From assembly GCA_900766925.1 (NCBI GenBank), contig CAAFXG010000431.1:1-9511 (forward strand): 9,511 nucleotides of DNA, read 5' to 3'. This document shows positions 1 to 7,027 of the stretch, in pieces. The notes under the pieces are model-generated. The model did not search any database and was not told the origin of the DNA. It saw only the letters and a program-made list of their open reading frames with translations. A program made the translations under genes and the position numbers. The number at the start of each line of letters is the position of its first letter. Positions within the stretch are counted from its first letter, which is position 1. Source of the DNA: Lachnospiraceae bacterium (GTDB taxonomy: Bacteria > Bacillota > Clostridia > Lachnospirales > Lachnospiraceae).

Positions 1-579
1 GAGTTATTGTACGAAGCGGATAAACTACCATTTTCAGAGAGTTTGCAAGATGAAATTCGTTTTATCAGAGTCCAAAAGCGGGAAATAACGGATGCGGGAT
101 TATTATCTCAAATTGCTGATGTTCTTCAGATGTATGAAGATAAAAAGACTGCATTAGAAGAAAATGCATCTGCCGCACAGATTGCTGCACAACAAGAAGC
201 AGAAGAGAAAGCAAAGCGTGAAGCCGAAGAAATCCAAGCAAAAAATGATTCGATTATGGCTGCACAGCAGGAACAAGCCGAGAAGGATAATGAGAGAAAT
301 ATTTGGATGATAATCGGAGGTGTTATTCTTGCAATACTTGCTTTTATTGGAAATCAAGTTTTCCAGAGTTTCCGTAACAATAGAAACCAGAAAAACATGA
401 TGAACATACAACAAAGTATAGCAAATCAAGCAGAAGCAGAGGCAAAACGTCGCGCACGTAATGCTATTCGTAGCACAACAAACCGAACGGTAAACCAAAC
501 CAAAAGCGAAGTTCGTGAAGCTATACGCAAGAAAACCACTATTAAGGTAAATGGAAAATCAAAGAACTTATCAATATAA
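1..579 (+). CDS. Single-pass coiled-coil membrane protein (5' end missing), putative T6SS envelope component
   Basis: The reading frame is open from base 1, so the gene starts upstream; the TTG at base 7 is probably internal. Numbering from that TTG, residues about 10-98 are polar and rich in Ala, Glu and Gln with coiled-coil character. One hydrophobic segment follows at about 99-118 (around IWMIIGGVILAILAFIG). The tail, about 120-190, is strongly basic (NNRNQKN, AKRRARNAIRS, REAIRKK). By the positive-inside rule the tail is cytoplasmic and the N-terminal part periplasmic, which would require an upstream signal peptide or signal anchor outside this window. I recognise no named family. It ends 5 bases before the JAMM protein gene, so the two are probably co-transcribed. 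Bacteroidota T6SS (subtype iii) uses its own membrane proteins (TssN to TssR) in place of TssJLM, and a single-TM coiled-coil protein would fit such a role, but this is inference from context only. Confidence 0.75.
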   Translation, partial: ELLYEADKLPFSESLQDEIRFIRVQKREITDAGLLSQIADVLQMYEDKKTALEENASAAQIAAQQEAEEKAKREAEEIQAKNDSIMAAQQEQAEKDNERNIWMIIGGVILAILAFIGNQVFQSFRNNRNQKNMMNIQQSIANQAEAEAKRRARNAIRSTTNRTVNQTKSEVREAIRKKTTIKVNGKSKNLSI

Positions 580-584
580 GAAAA

Positions 585-2699
585 ATGGAAAATACAAGAT
601 TTAAAATACTAACAGTATTGTTGCTGTGCATATTTAGCCTAAATGCATTCTCTCAGCAATACAAATGTGACTACGATGTTATACCGGACAACGCAGTTCT
701 CATTAAAGCCGTTTATAATAACGATAAGGATCACTTTATCAAAGTATATATAGATGGCGCTAATGACAATGCTTTTTGTGGAACTGTAGGAGCGAACAGC
801 TCTTTGCCAATAAATAAGAATTGTTCCAGATTCGTGAAGGTTGAGATTCAGGGAGGCAGTATGAAAACAATCCTTGATGCGAAAACAATTCTTCAAGAAA
901 GGAATGCAATCAAAGAAAAGAAAAAGCCAGACGTTGTAGAGCAACCTATAAGCCAAGATACTACGTCATCACAACAAACAAATGATAAAGTCGTAGATAT
1001 TCCAAAGACTGATGTAAAGCAGACCGGAAAATCCTCTATAGAAGTTTCTGAAGTCCTTCATGCTTTTACTATCTACACAGATACGATTGCTTATTACTCT
1101 AATTCTTATTATAATAATCTCAACTCAGATGTAAATAGATTCGTTGAAGCCATGGAGTACATGGATCAAGAACACAAAGAAAGCTACATCAGAGAACAAA
1201 GATTAAACGGTTATCTTACAGATGCGAAGAACTATCTCAATGAGCATCAAGATGGAATAGATGGATTCATTGAAGATTTCATTAATGATAATTATTCAGG
1301 AGTTGTAATCAATGACAAACAGCGATGTTTGGACGAAATGCACTCAATGATCCTATCAAAATTAAAGGAGCGCGAGGATGCTATTAATGTATTGGAAGAT
1401 GCAATTACTGGTGGTTCCGTTACTACTCTGTTTGACAAAATTGTAGGGGACAAGTCTATGTTAATGAATATTGGCATTGCGATTCTTGTTTTAATCATCC
1501 TTCTGGTGATTATGTTTAAAGTCAGACAAAGAAAAGCAGCAAAGACTCCAACCGTTATTCCTATTGATGCAGCACAGCAGAATGCTCAGGCTGATATTGT
1601 GGTGCGAAGAAAAACCACTTCAATCCTTAAAAAGCAGAGCCTTGAAGATGTTCACAACAATTCGGCTTATCTAAAAATTGATTGTGCTGATTTCTGTGAA
1701 GATTCCGCAGTTCGTCGAATATATTTCAAGAACACATGTATTAAGGACATCTACAACATGTATGCTGAAGACCTACGAAATCCTGAGAATCCTAATGAGG
1801 ATGGATGCATGGTTCTTGGTAGATGGGTACATGATGCAGAGGCTGATGAATACTATGTTTCACTTGAAGAGATTGTGAAACCTGGTGATGACGCTGTGTT
1901 TAAGGAGTACGAACTTAATTTTGGCGGTAAAATCAAGCTTAAGGTATCTGAGAAGCTTAGAAAGTTGAGAAGAGAAACAAATCTTCAATATGATATGACA
2001 TGTTGGGTTCATTCTCATCCAGGTCTTGGAGTATTTTTCAGCAACGCTGATAGTGGAGTTCAAATGCAGCTTAAGCATCCTACCCATCCTAAGTTCCTTA
2101 CAGCTATTGTAATTGACATCCTTACACCGGATCAAGAACTTGGTATTTTTACGTTCAAACATGATATGTCAATCAATTCAAAGCCGGAATTGAAGAAGAT
2201 GTATTCATTAGAAGAAATGTACAAGTGGGCTGTGTCAAGCGATAGAAATAGTTTCAAAGCAGAAGACTATTACAATTTAATGCTTGCGTCGAAAGAAAGA
2301 ATAGATTCTTGCTATGGCGTACAACTATCTAATGGTGCCATAATTGACATGTGCCAGATGGAGGCAGAGCAACAGTCAGGTTTGGTTGGCTGGGTACAAG
2401 GCTATAACTGCAAGAAGGGTTCTAGAAATGAATTTGTTGCAAAAAGTGTGTCTAAGGAGGAAGCAATTCCCGATAATGATGTACTCGGATGTTTCATGAT
2501 TGGCTCCCATCGCAGTTTGCCTACTATTAGAAAAGCAATTACGAACTCAGATAAAATACAATTTGTTCTTTTCTATTCAACATCTGATAAAATGCTGACC
2601 GCAATCCCTATTGTAGATGGTCAACTTTCTGTGGAAGAGATTTATTATGGTGAAGAAAAACTTGAAGAATTAAAAATATGGACAAGAAGAAAACGTTAA
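585..2699 (+). CDS. Membrane-anchored JAMM/MPN+ (JAB) metalloprotease with periplasmic N-terminal region
   Basis: This 704-residue protein begins with a signal peptide (about 1-24, ending near AFSQ). A periplasmic region follows: a small domain at 25-105 with Cys28, Cys65 and Cys80, a Ser/Thr/Gln-rich linker at 110-150, and a helical segment at 155-280. A single TM lies at about 292-312, followed by basic KVRQRK, so the rest is cytoplasmic. The cytoplasmic part carries a JAMM domain: Glu405 in EDGCMVLG, aligned with the catalytic Glu of AMSH (ETCGILCG), and HSHP (His476, His478) with Ser486 and Asp489 at exact HxHx7SxxD spacing. JAMM proteins with this full set are zinc isopeptidases or peptidases that remove or process ubiquitin-like tags, so activity is expected. 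A further domain of about 170 residues (535-704) is unassigned. Its gene overlaps the next by 22 bases. The RING-H2 and E1-like neighbours suggest a deconjugase or processing peptidase for a ubiquitin-like system; the substrate is unknown. Confidence 0.88.
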   Translation: MENTRFKILTVLLLCIFSLNAFSQQYKCDYDVIPDNAVLIKAVYNNDKDHFIKVYIDGANDNAFCGTVGANSSLPINKNCSRFVKVEIQGGSMKTILDAKTILQERNAIKEKKKPDVVEQPISQDTTSSQQTNDKVVDIPKTDVKQTGKSSIEVSEVLHAFTIYTDTIAYYSNSYYNNLNSDVNRFVEAMEYMDQEHKESYIREQRLNGYLTDAKNYLNEHQDGIDGFIEDFINDNYSGVVINDKQRCLDEMHSMILSKLKEREDAINVLEDAITGGSVTTLFDKIVGDKSMLMNIGIAILVLIILLVIMFKVRQRKAAKTPTVIPIDAAQQNAQADIVVRRKTTSILKKQSLEDVHNNSAYLKIDCADFCEDSAVRRIYFKNTCIKDIYNMYAEDLRNPENPNEDGCMVLGRWVHDAEADEYYVSLEEIVKPGDDAVFKEYELNFGGKIKLKVSEKLRKLRRETNLQYDMTCWVHSHPGLGVFFSNADSGVQMQLKHPTHPKFLTAIVIDILTPDQELGIFTFKHDMSINSKPELKKMYSLEEMYKWAVSSDRNSFKAEDYYNLMLASKERIDSCYGVQLSNGAIIDMCQMEAEQQSGLVGWVQGYNCKKGSRNEFVAKSVSKEEAIPDNDVLGCFMIGSHRSLPTIRKAITNSDKIQFVLFYSTSDKMLTAIPIVDGQLSVEEIYYGEEKLEELKIWTRRKR
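2678..2699 (+). other. 22-base overlap between JAMM and VWA/RING genes
   Basis: The ATG of the downstream gene lies inside the last codons of the JAMM protein gene (frame shifted by one), and the upstream stop TAA is at 2697-2699. Such an overlap usually indicates translational coupling and matched synthesis of the two membrane proteins. If the downstream gene used its internal Met11 at 2708 instead, the genes would be separated by 8 bases; the basic n-region of the signal peptide favours the overlapping start. Confidence 0.6.
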
Positions 2700-5059
2700 T
2701 CCAAAGAATGTTTGTCGCATGTCTTTTAATTTTTATAGCGGCAACGACAGTGTCTGCACAAAATGTAAAGCAGATAAAATTCTGTGATAAGAAGTATGAG
2801 TATGGTATTGGTAAGGACTCCATCACTTTATATTTCAATGTACTTGATCTTGAAGACAAACCAATAAGAAACCTGAAAGAAAGAGAACTATCCAGTTACC
2901 TTGTTATAAAAGAAGATGGAAATATTATTGCTCCAACCAGGAGTAAAACTTTTCAGATAAGTACGGGGCAAAGAATACCTTCTGAATTTACATTTTCTGT
3001 ATTGGTTGATTTGAGTATTCCAGAAGCAGGAAAAGCAAAGATTTATGATGCAATATGCAAACTTGTTGAGAGTGCCCCTAACGGATGTGTCTATTTATCA
3101 TTTTTTGGTGACGAGGTAACGCCTAGTATCGCTTTAACAAAAGATAATGTCACTAAATTCAAGGACTCTTTTAATAAAACTTCTGAGAATAAATATTTCT
3201 ATGGAGCTTTATATGCAAAACTTGCTGAGTTTAGCAAATCTAAAGCTGAATTTGAAGAATCTGTTATAACTTCGTCTGATTATAAGAGAAATCCAGAAAT
3301 CTCACAAAGGGCATATAAAAACCAAGATCAAAATATTCTCTTTGTATTTGCTGAAGGATATAAGAGCCCAACAATTGAAGAGAATATAGCATTTCTTGAG
3401 GTAACGGAGTATCAGAAAGGTACAACCCATATAGTTCCTAAAGTATTTGCATTCTATTACACTGAAGAAGGTCAAGATGCTGACATTGAAAATGTTCTTC
3501 AAGGTGTATGTAATCCTCATGTAGAAGGACATGAAGGAAAATATATGCCTGCAAATGACATGGCGCAGGTGTTGAATGATTTCATGGAGGTAGTCAATGA
3601 TCAGATGTATGATTATGCATTTGTTTATAAAGCAACCGACTCAAAGAAATATTTTGGCAAGACATCATATGTAGCCGAATGGAAAGGCGATGCGCTTGGG
3701 AAAGGTGAGTTCTCTATAGGTTCTGCTGAGCAACCTTGGCCAGAACACTCAGAGAGTACAATGGACACCTTGATAAAGTTCTTAATTGCCATTCTTGTTA
3801 CTCTTCTAACAATTGCTTTCTTCTTTGCTGTAATGAAGGTATTGGTACCTTTTACTCAGTCAAAAGCATTTGAGGTAAAGTATTACAAGAAATATGTACC
3901 AGAGGCTAATGTTTCTCGCAGAATCTGCCACTATTGTAAGCAGGAGATTCAGGAAGGACAGAGTATTGTCGTTAAGTGTAAGCATATTATGCACGTAGAT
4001 TGCTGGCAGCAAAATGGATATAAATGTGCTGAATATGGGCAAAATTGTAAGACTGGTATTCAGAGCCACGTTGAATGGAAGGAACTTTTGACGTGGAAAT
4101 CTTTGAAAGACTGTCATCAAACAATGGCTGGCATTTTTGCCGGATTTATAAGTTGGGTATTATACGAACTTGCTGGACGTGGAGGATTTGATGGATTGTC
4201 TAAGACTATTGTGTCAACATTCTATACAGCTAAAGAAGGTCTTCCTGATTTGTCAACGGAGTGTATCGGCAAGACTTCTGCGTTCCTTACAATTGGATTG
4301 TTGCTCGGATTCTTCCTGTCTATGATTTTCAGATATTACGATGAGTATCGTAAGAAAGACTGGAAGATTGCTCTAAAGATTGTTGGATTATCACTGTTAA
4401 CAAGTTTGATTGGTGTCATAGCGTTTGCTATTGGTGCTGATATTCTATGTTCTTTACTCTCTGCAATAGGCACGACTTACATCCCATGGTATTGTTCTTT
4501 CCCTGCATATATTCTATTCTCGGTAGGTGTCGCATTAGCATTGACCATTAAGTCTTCAATTCCAATGAAGAGTGCTTTGATTGGTGGTGGTGTTTCATCT
4601 ATAATTGGCTTTATCGTTCTTTATTTCTCAAGTTTTGCTGGACAGATGAATATGCTGCTTGACTTTATTATCTATGGTGGAGGTTTAGGAGCTTCACTTG
4701 TAACTGTCCGAATGCTTGCAGAAAAGTATTTCCTTGTTATCCAGAATGGAGTAAGAACAGGTCAGCGCATTCCTATTCACAAGTGGATGAATGCAACTGG
4801 TGGAGGAAATAAGGTCTCTATTGGTATGACTGGTGACTGTGAAATTCAAATGAACTGGGAGAAGAGCAATAAGGTAGCTAAAGAACATGTTCAATTGTTT
4901 ATTGATCATGAGCGTCAATTACCAATGATTAAGCCTTTAGCTACTGGCGTTATATACAATACACGTGCCGAATTACCTGTTGGAAAGCCTAATGTGCTTT
5001 CAAATGGTGATAATTTCAAGGTTGGAGATACCATTTTCCAGTATGTAGAAACAGAATAA
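2678..5059 (+). CDS. Polytopic membrane protein: VWA-like, RING-H2-like and FHA-like domains
   Basis: This is a 793-residue protein. The start at 2678 is chosen because it gives a basic n-region (MDKKK) before the hydrophobic signal sequence, which ends near VSAQ at residue 28; Met11 is an alternative. Residues about 103-320 look like a von Willebrand A-type fold with a degenerate MIDAS (FSVLVDLSIPE, not DxSxS). TM1 is at 363-388. A cysteine/histidine cluster follows: C417-x2-C420-x13-C434-x-H436-x2-H439-x2-C442-x7-C450-x6-C457, which is the RING-H2 order, with the last pair spaced x6 instead of x2. Six more TMs lie at about 481-500, 533-551, 564-590, 604-624, 632-653 and 659-680. The C-terminus (711-793) resembles an FHA domain (VSIGMTGDCEI, VAKEHVQLFI, NGDNFKVGDTIFQYVE), but the usual Arg after Ile-Gly is Met and the usual Ser before the His motif is Ala. 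Basic loops (RYYDEYRKK; KSSIPMK; RTGQR) agree with VWA outside and RING and FHA inside. It may be the inner-membrane anchor or sensor of the secretion system. Domain calls are by eye. Confidence 0.8.
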   Translation: MDKKKTLIQRMFVACLLIFIAATTVSAQNVKQIKFCDKKYEYGIGKDSITLYFNVLDLEDKPIRNLKERELSSYLVIKEDGNIIAPTRSKTFQISTGQRIPSEFTFSVLVDLSIPEAGKAKIYDAICKLVESAPNGCVYLSFFGDEVTPSIALTKDNVTKFKDSFNKTSENKYFYGALYAKLAEFSKSKAEFEESVITSSDYKRNPEISQRAYKNQDQNILFVFAEGYKSPTIEENIAFLEVTEYQKGTTHIVPKVFAFYYTEEGQDADIENVLQGVCNPHVEGHEGKYMPANDMAQVLNDFMEVVNDQMYDYAFVYKATDSKKYFGKTSYVAEWKGDALGKGEFSIGSAEQPWPEHSESTMDTLIKFLIAILVTLLTIAFFFAVMKVLVPFTQSKAFEVKYYKKYVPEANVSRRICHYCKQEIQEGQSIVVKCKHIMHVDCWQQNGYKCAEYGQNCKTGIQSHVEWKELLTWKSLKDCHQTMAGIFAGFISWVLYELAGRGGFDGLSKTIVSTFYTAKEGLPDLSTECIGKTSAFLTIGLLLGFFLSMIFRYYDEYRKKDWKIALKIVGLSLLTSLIGVIAFAIGADILCSLLSAIGTTYIPWYCSFPAYILFSVGVALALTIKSSIPMKSALIGGGVSSIIGFIVLYFSSFAGQMNMLLDFIIYGGGLGASLVTVRMLAEKYFLVIQNGVRTGQRIPIHKWMNATGGGNKVSIGMTGDCEIQMNWEKSNKVAKEHVQLFIDHERQLPMIKPLATGVIYNTRAELPVGKPNVLSNGDNFKVGDTIFQYVETE

Positions 5060-5084
5060 ATACAATACATAAAGTAACAAAGTC

Positions 5085-5819
5085 ATGAAAAAATTATTAT
5101 TAGTTACCGCAATGCTACTCTGTATCGGCTATGCAAGAGCCCAGGATGTAGTAGATAATTTCAATGTCGGACCTTATGAAGTATATTACAAAGGTAAGGG
5201 AGATGTTAATTTCAGATTAAAGAAGGGTGTAGATCTTTATGAGTACTTTGGTCTAAAGAAAGACACCATCATTCAAGTTTCCGAAGCAAAGCCTGAGCCA
5301 TTGAAGCATGGTGTAGAATTAAGTTTCTTCGGTGAGACTGGTATGTCTCGTTGTGCTCGCTATTCAATGGTATATGGTTTAGAGGGAGCGTGGAAACAAA
5401 GAATTGCAAACAAGACATATTTCAATGGAGGTCTTTCTTTTGGATATGCTTCAACCACAATCACCAACTTAAAGGAAGACATTATGGAGATAGGTGTTCC
5501 TTTGTCTGTTGAACTTGCAAATCTAAATTCAAAGAAGGCAACATTATACGGAAGTATAGGCTTATCTCCTACATATTACACAACTATGAGTGCCAAATAC
5601 ATCAATGCTCCTGAAGGCACAGCTGATCCCCAAAAGTACAGTGGATTGTATATTGCACCTCGTATAGAATTGGGTGGTTACATCCCAGTAGGCAAGCAAA
5701 TTATAAAAGTTGGTGTAAATTGGAGATACAAGATAAATTGTTCAACCAAGGATTACGATTTGTATTATCAAATTGTTGGACAAACATTTATTGGTGCCAA
5801 TATTGGTATATTATTCTAG
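5085..5819 (+). CDS. Small outer-membrane beta-barrel protein
   Basis: This 244-residue protein has a clear signal peptide (MKKLLLVTAMLLCIGYARAQ, cleavage after residue 20). About 60 mostly polar residues follow, then from about residue 75 a series of alternating hydrophobic/aromatic strands with turns (for example HGVELSFFGETG, KTYFNGGLSFGYAS, ATLYGSIGLSPTYY, LYIAPRIELGGYIP, IIKVGVNWRYKI). It ends ...FIGANIGILF, with a terminal Phe typical of substrates of the BAM outer-membrane insertion machinery. This pattern fits the small outer-membrane barrels common in Bacteroidota, of about eight strands. The gene lies 25 bases after the VWA/RING gene and 3 bases before the E1-like gene, so it belongs to the same operon. 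It could be the outer-membrane contact point of the envelope complex, a role played by the lipoprotein TssJ in proteobacterial T6SS; that role is inference. No lipoprotein Cys is seen at the cleavage site. Confidence 0.8.
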   Translation: MKKLLLVTAMLLCIGYARAQDVVDNFNVGPYEVYYKGKGDVNFRLKKGVDLYEYFGLKKDTIIQVSEAKPEPLKHGVELSFFGETGMSRCARYSMVYGLEGAWKQRIANKTYFNGGLSFGYASTTITNLKEDIMEIGVPLSVELANLNSKKATLYGSIGLSPTYYTTMSAKYINAPEGTADPQKYSGLYIAPRIELGGYIPVGKQIIKVGVNWRYKINCSTKDYDLYYQIVGQTFIGANIGILF

Positions 5820-5822
5820 CAT

Positions 5823-7025
5823 ATGCAGGAATCAAACAAGTATGAATGGGGAGAGGGTGTATTTACACTCCTCTCCTGGTTCAAAAAAGATAAAGTTAAG
5901 AATGCTCGTGTTCTCGTAGCAGGAGCAGGAGCATTAGGCAATGAGGTTGTTAAAAATCTTGCTCTATTTGGTGTAGGTCATATCTACGTATGTGACTTTG
6001 ATCAGATAGAGATAAGTAATCTGACGCGATCAGTACTGTTCCGTGAGGAAGATGCCTATAATCATGCCTACAAAGCAGAAATAGTTGCCAAGCGTGCAAA
6101 AGAAATAAATCCTCAGATTGAAGTTACTCCGATAGTAGGCAATCTGTTTTCAGAAGTTGGCTTCGGATTGTACAAGGCTGTTGACGTAATTATCGGATGC
6201 CTTGATAGTAGAATTGCTAGATACCAACTTAATCGTCTCTCATTGCGAGCTGGAAAAACATGGATTGATGGCAGCATAGAGAACTTGACCGGTGTGGTAA
6301 AGGTTTATACACCAGGAGTCAGTTGCTACGAATGTGGTTTGTCGCGAGAAGAGTTCAATAACATCATGCTTCGTACAGGATGTGCCGATGTCGTTAGAAC
6401 TCAGACTTCTGCTGGTCGTGTTGCAACCACTCCAATTAGCGCTTCAATTATCGGTGCCATGCAGGTACAAGAGGCAATGAAGATTATTCACACAGAAGAA
6501 GGTCAGCCAGTTCCTTTCAAAACATTATCTGGAAAGATGTGGAGGTTTGAAGGCATGACAAATGCAGTCAATGTGTACATATACTCATCTTGGAAGAATA
6601 ACTGCCCTGCACATGAACGTTGGGATAATGTTGTAAGAGGTGAGAACTTATCTGCCAATATGACCATTGCTCAGATTCTTGGAGAGCTAAAAAAACTGCT
6701 TGATGTTGATGCTCTTGAAATCAACATGCGCAACAACAAGTTTGTTGAAAAGATTATTTCAGATAAGCCAGAGAAGGAGTTTGATATAAGAATACCGGAA
6801 TCTCAATTGGATAATTATATCAGTTCCAACGAAGAACTTCGCAAACTGAGCTACCGCACTCTGTTCCACAAATATTTTATCGAGAATATTGACGAGTACT
6901 TCCCTTATATGGAAATGTCTCTCAAAGAGATTGGTATTCCTCTGTTTGATATTCTTCAAGTATCTACTAATAAAGGACAGTTCTTTGTCGAATTATCCGC
7001 AGATGCTAACTATTATAAACTGTAA
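5823..7025 (+). CDS. E1-like (ThiF/MoeB/UBA superfamily) adenylyltransferase with C-terminal extension
   Basis: This is a 400-residue soluble protein. Residues about 27-225 form a Rossmann-type E1 adenylation domain: nucleotide-binding GAGALG (34-39), VCDFDQIEISNLTR (Asp58, Glu63, Asn66, Arg69), Lys84 in AYKAE, and the DSRIAR motif (Asp128, Arg133) followed by Asn137. These correspond to the ATP- and Mg-binding residues of ThiF, MoeB and eukaryotic UBA enzymes. A probable zinc site is formed by Cys168-x2-Cys171 and Cys261-x2-His264, with His in place of the usual final Cys. Cys187 (RTGCADV), upstream of ATTPISASIIGAMQVQEA, is a candidate thioester cysteine. Residues about 275-400 are extra compared with ThiF or MoeB (about 250 residues). 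The segment MTIAQILGELKKLL followed by strands resembles the ubiquitin-fold (UFD) region of eukaryotic E1s, but this is weak. It is expected to adenylate the C-terminus of a small ubiquitin-like or sulfur-carrier protein, not seen here. Position between the envelope and baseplate genes argues against a thiamine or molybdopterin role. Confidence 0.88.
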   Translation: MQESNKYEWGEGVFTLLSWFKKDKVKNARVLVAGAGALGNEVVKNLALFGVGHIYVCDFDQIEISNLTRSVLFREEDAYNHAYKAEIVAKRAKEINPQIEVTPIVGNLFSEVGFGLYKAVDVIIGCLDSRIARYQLNRLSLRAGKTWIDGSIENLTGVVKVYTPGVSCYECGLSREEFNNIMLRTGCADVVRTQTSAGRVATTPISASIIGAMQVQEAMKIIHTEEGQPVPFKTLSGKMWRFEGMTNAVNVYIYSSWKNNCPAHERWDNVVRGENLSANMTIAQILGELKKLLDVDALEINMRNNKFVEKIISDKPEKEFDIRIPESQLDNYISSNEELRKLSYRTLFHKYFIENIDEYFPYMEMSLKEIGIPLFDILQVSTNKGQFFVELSADANYYKL

Positions 7026-7027
7026 AG

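Noticed and set aside
7..579. TTG at base 7 as a true start of the first gene
   Set aside because: The frame is open to the window edge, and a protein with this topology (N-out, basic cytoplasmic tail) would need an export signal upstream. I treat the gene as truncated by the window.
1678..1878. Small + strand frame inside the JAMM gene
   Set aside because: It overlaps the start of the JAMM domain in another frame, and its translation has no recognisable features.
2608..2859. Antisense open frames opposite the main genes (here and elsewhere, for example 154-498, 1860-2162, 8353-8610)
   Set aside because: They lie wholly inside or across convincing genes with clear domains, have Cys/Phe/Ile-rich compositions typical of reverse-strand readings, and show no recognisable motif.
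5060..5084. Internal promoter or terminator in the 25-base gap before the barrel gene
   Set aside because: The gap is too short for a Bacteroidota promoter of its own, and it shows no inverted repeat or T-run.
5085..5819. Type IX secretion (PorP/SprF-like) barrel
   Set aside because: It is a small generic barrel without recognisable PorP/SprF features and has no T9SS genes nearby.
5823..7025. Thiamine or molybdopterin biosynthesis role for the ThiF-like protein
   Set aside because: No thi or moa/moe neighbours are present. The surrounding genes are envelope and T6SS components, and the protein carries a long C-terminal extension not found in ThiF or MoeB.
585..7025. CBASS or Bil-type anti-phage ubiquitin-like operon
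   Set aside because: There is no cyclic-nucleotide synthase, no effector and no E2 fused to or next to the E1. The JAMM protein is membrane-anchored and the operon continues into T6SS baseplate genes.
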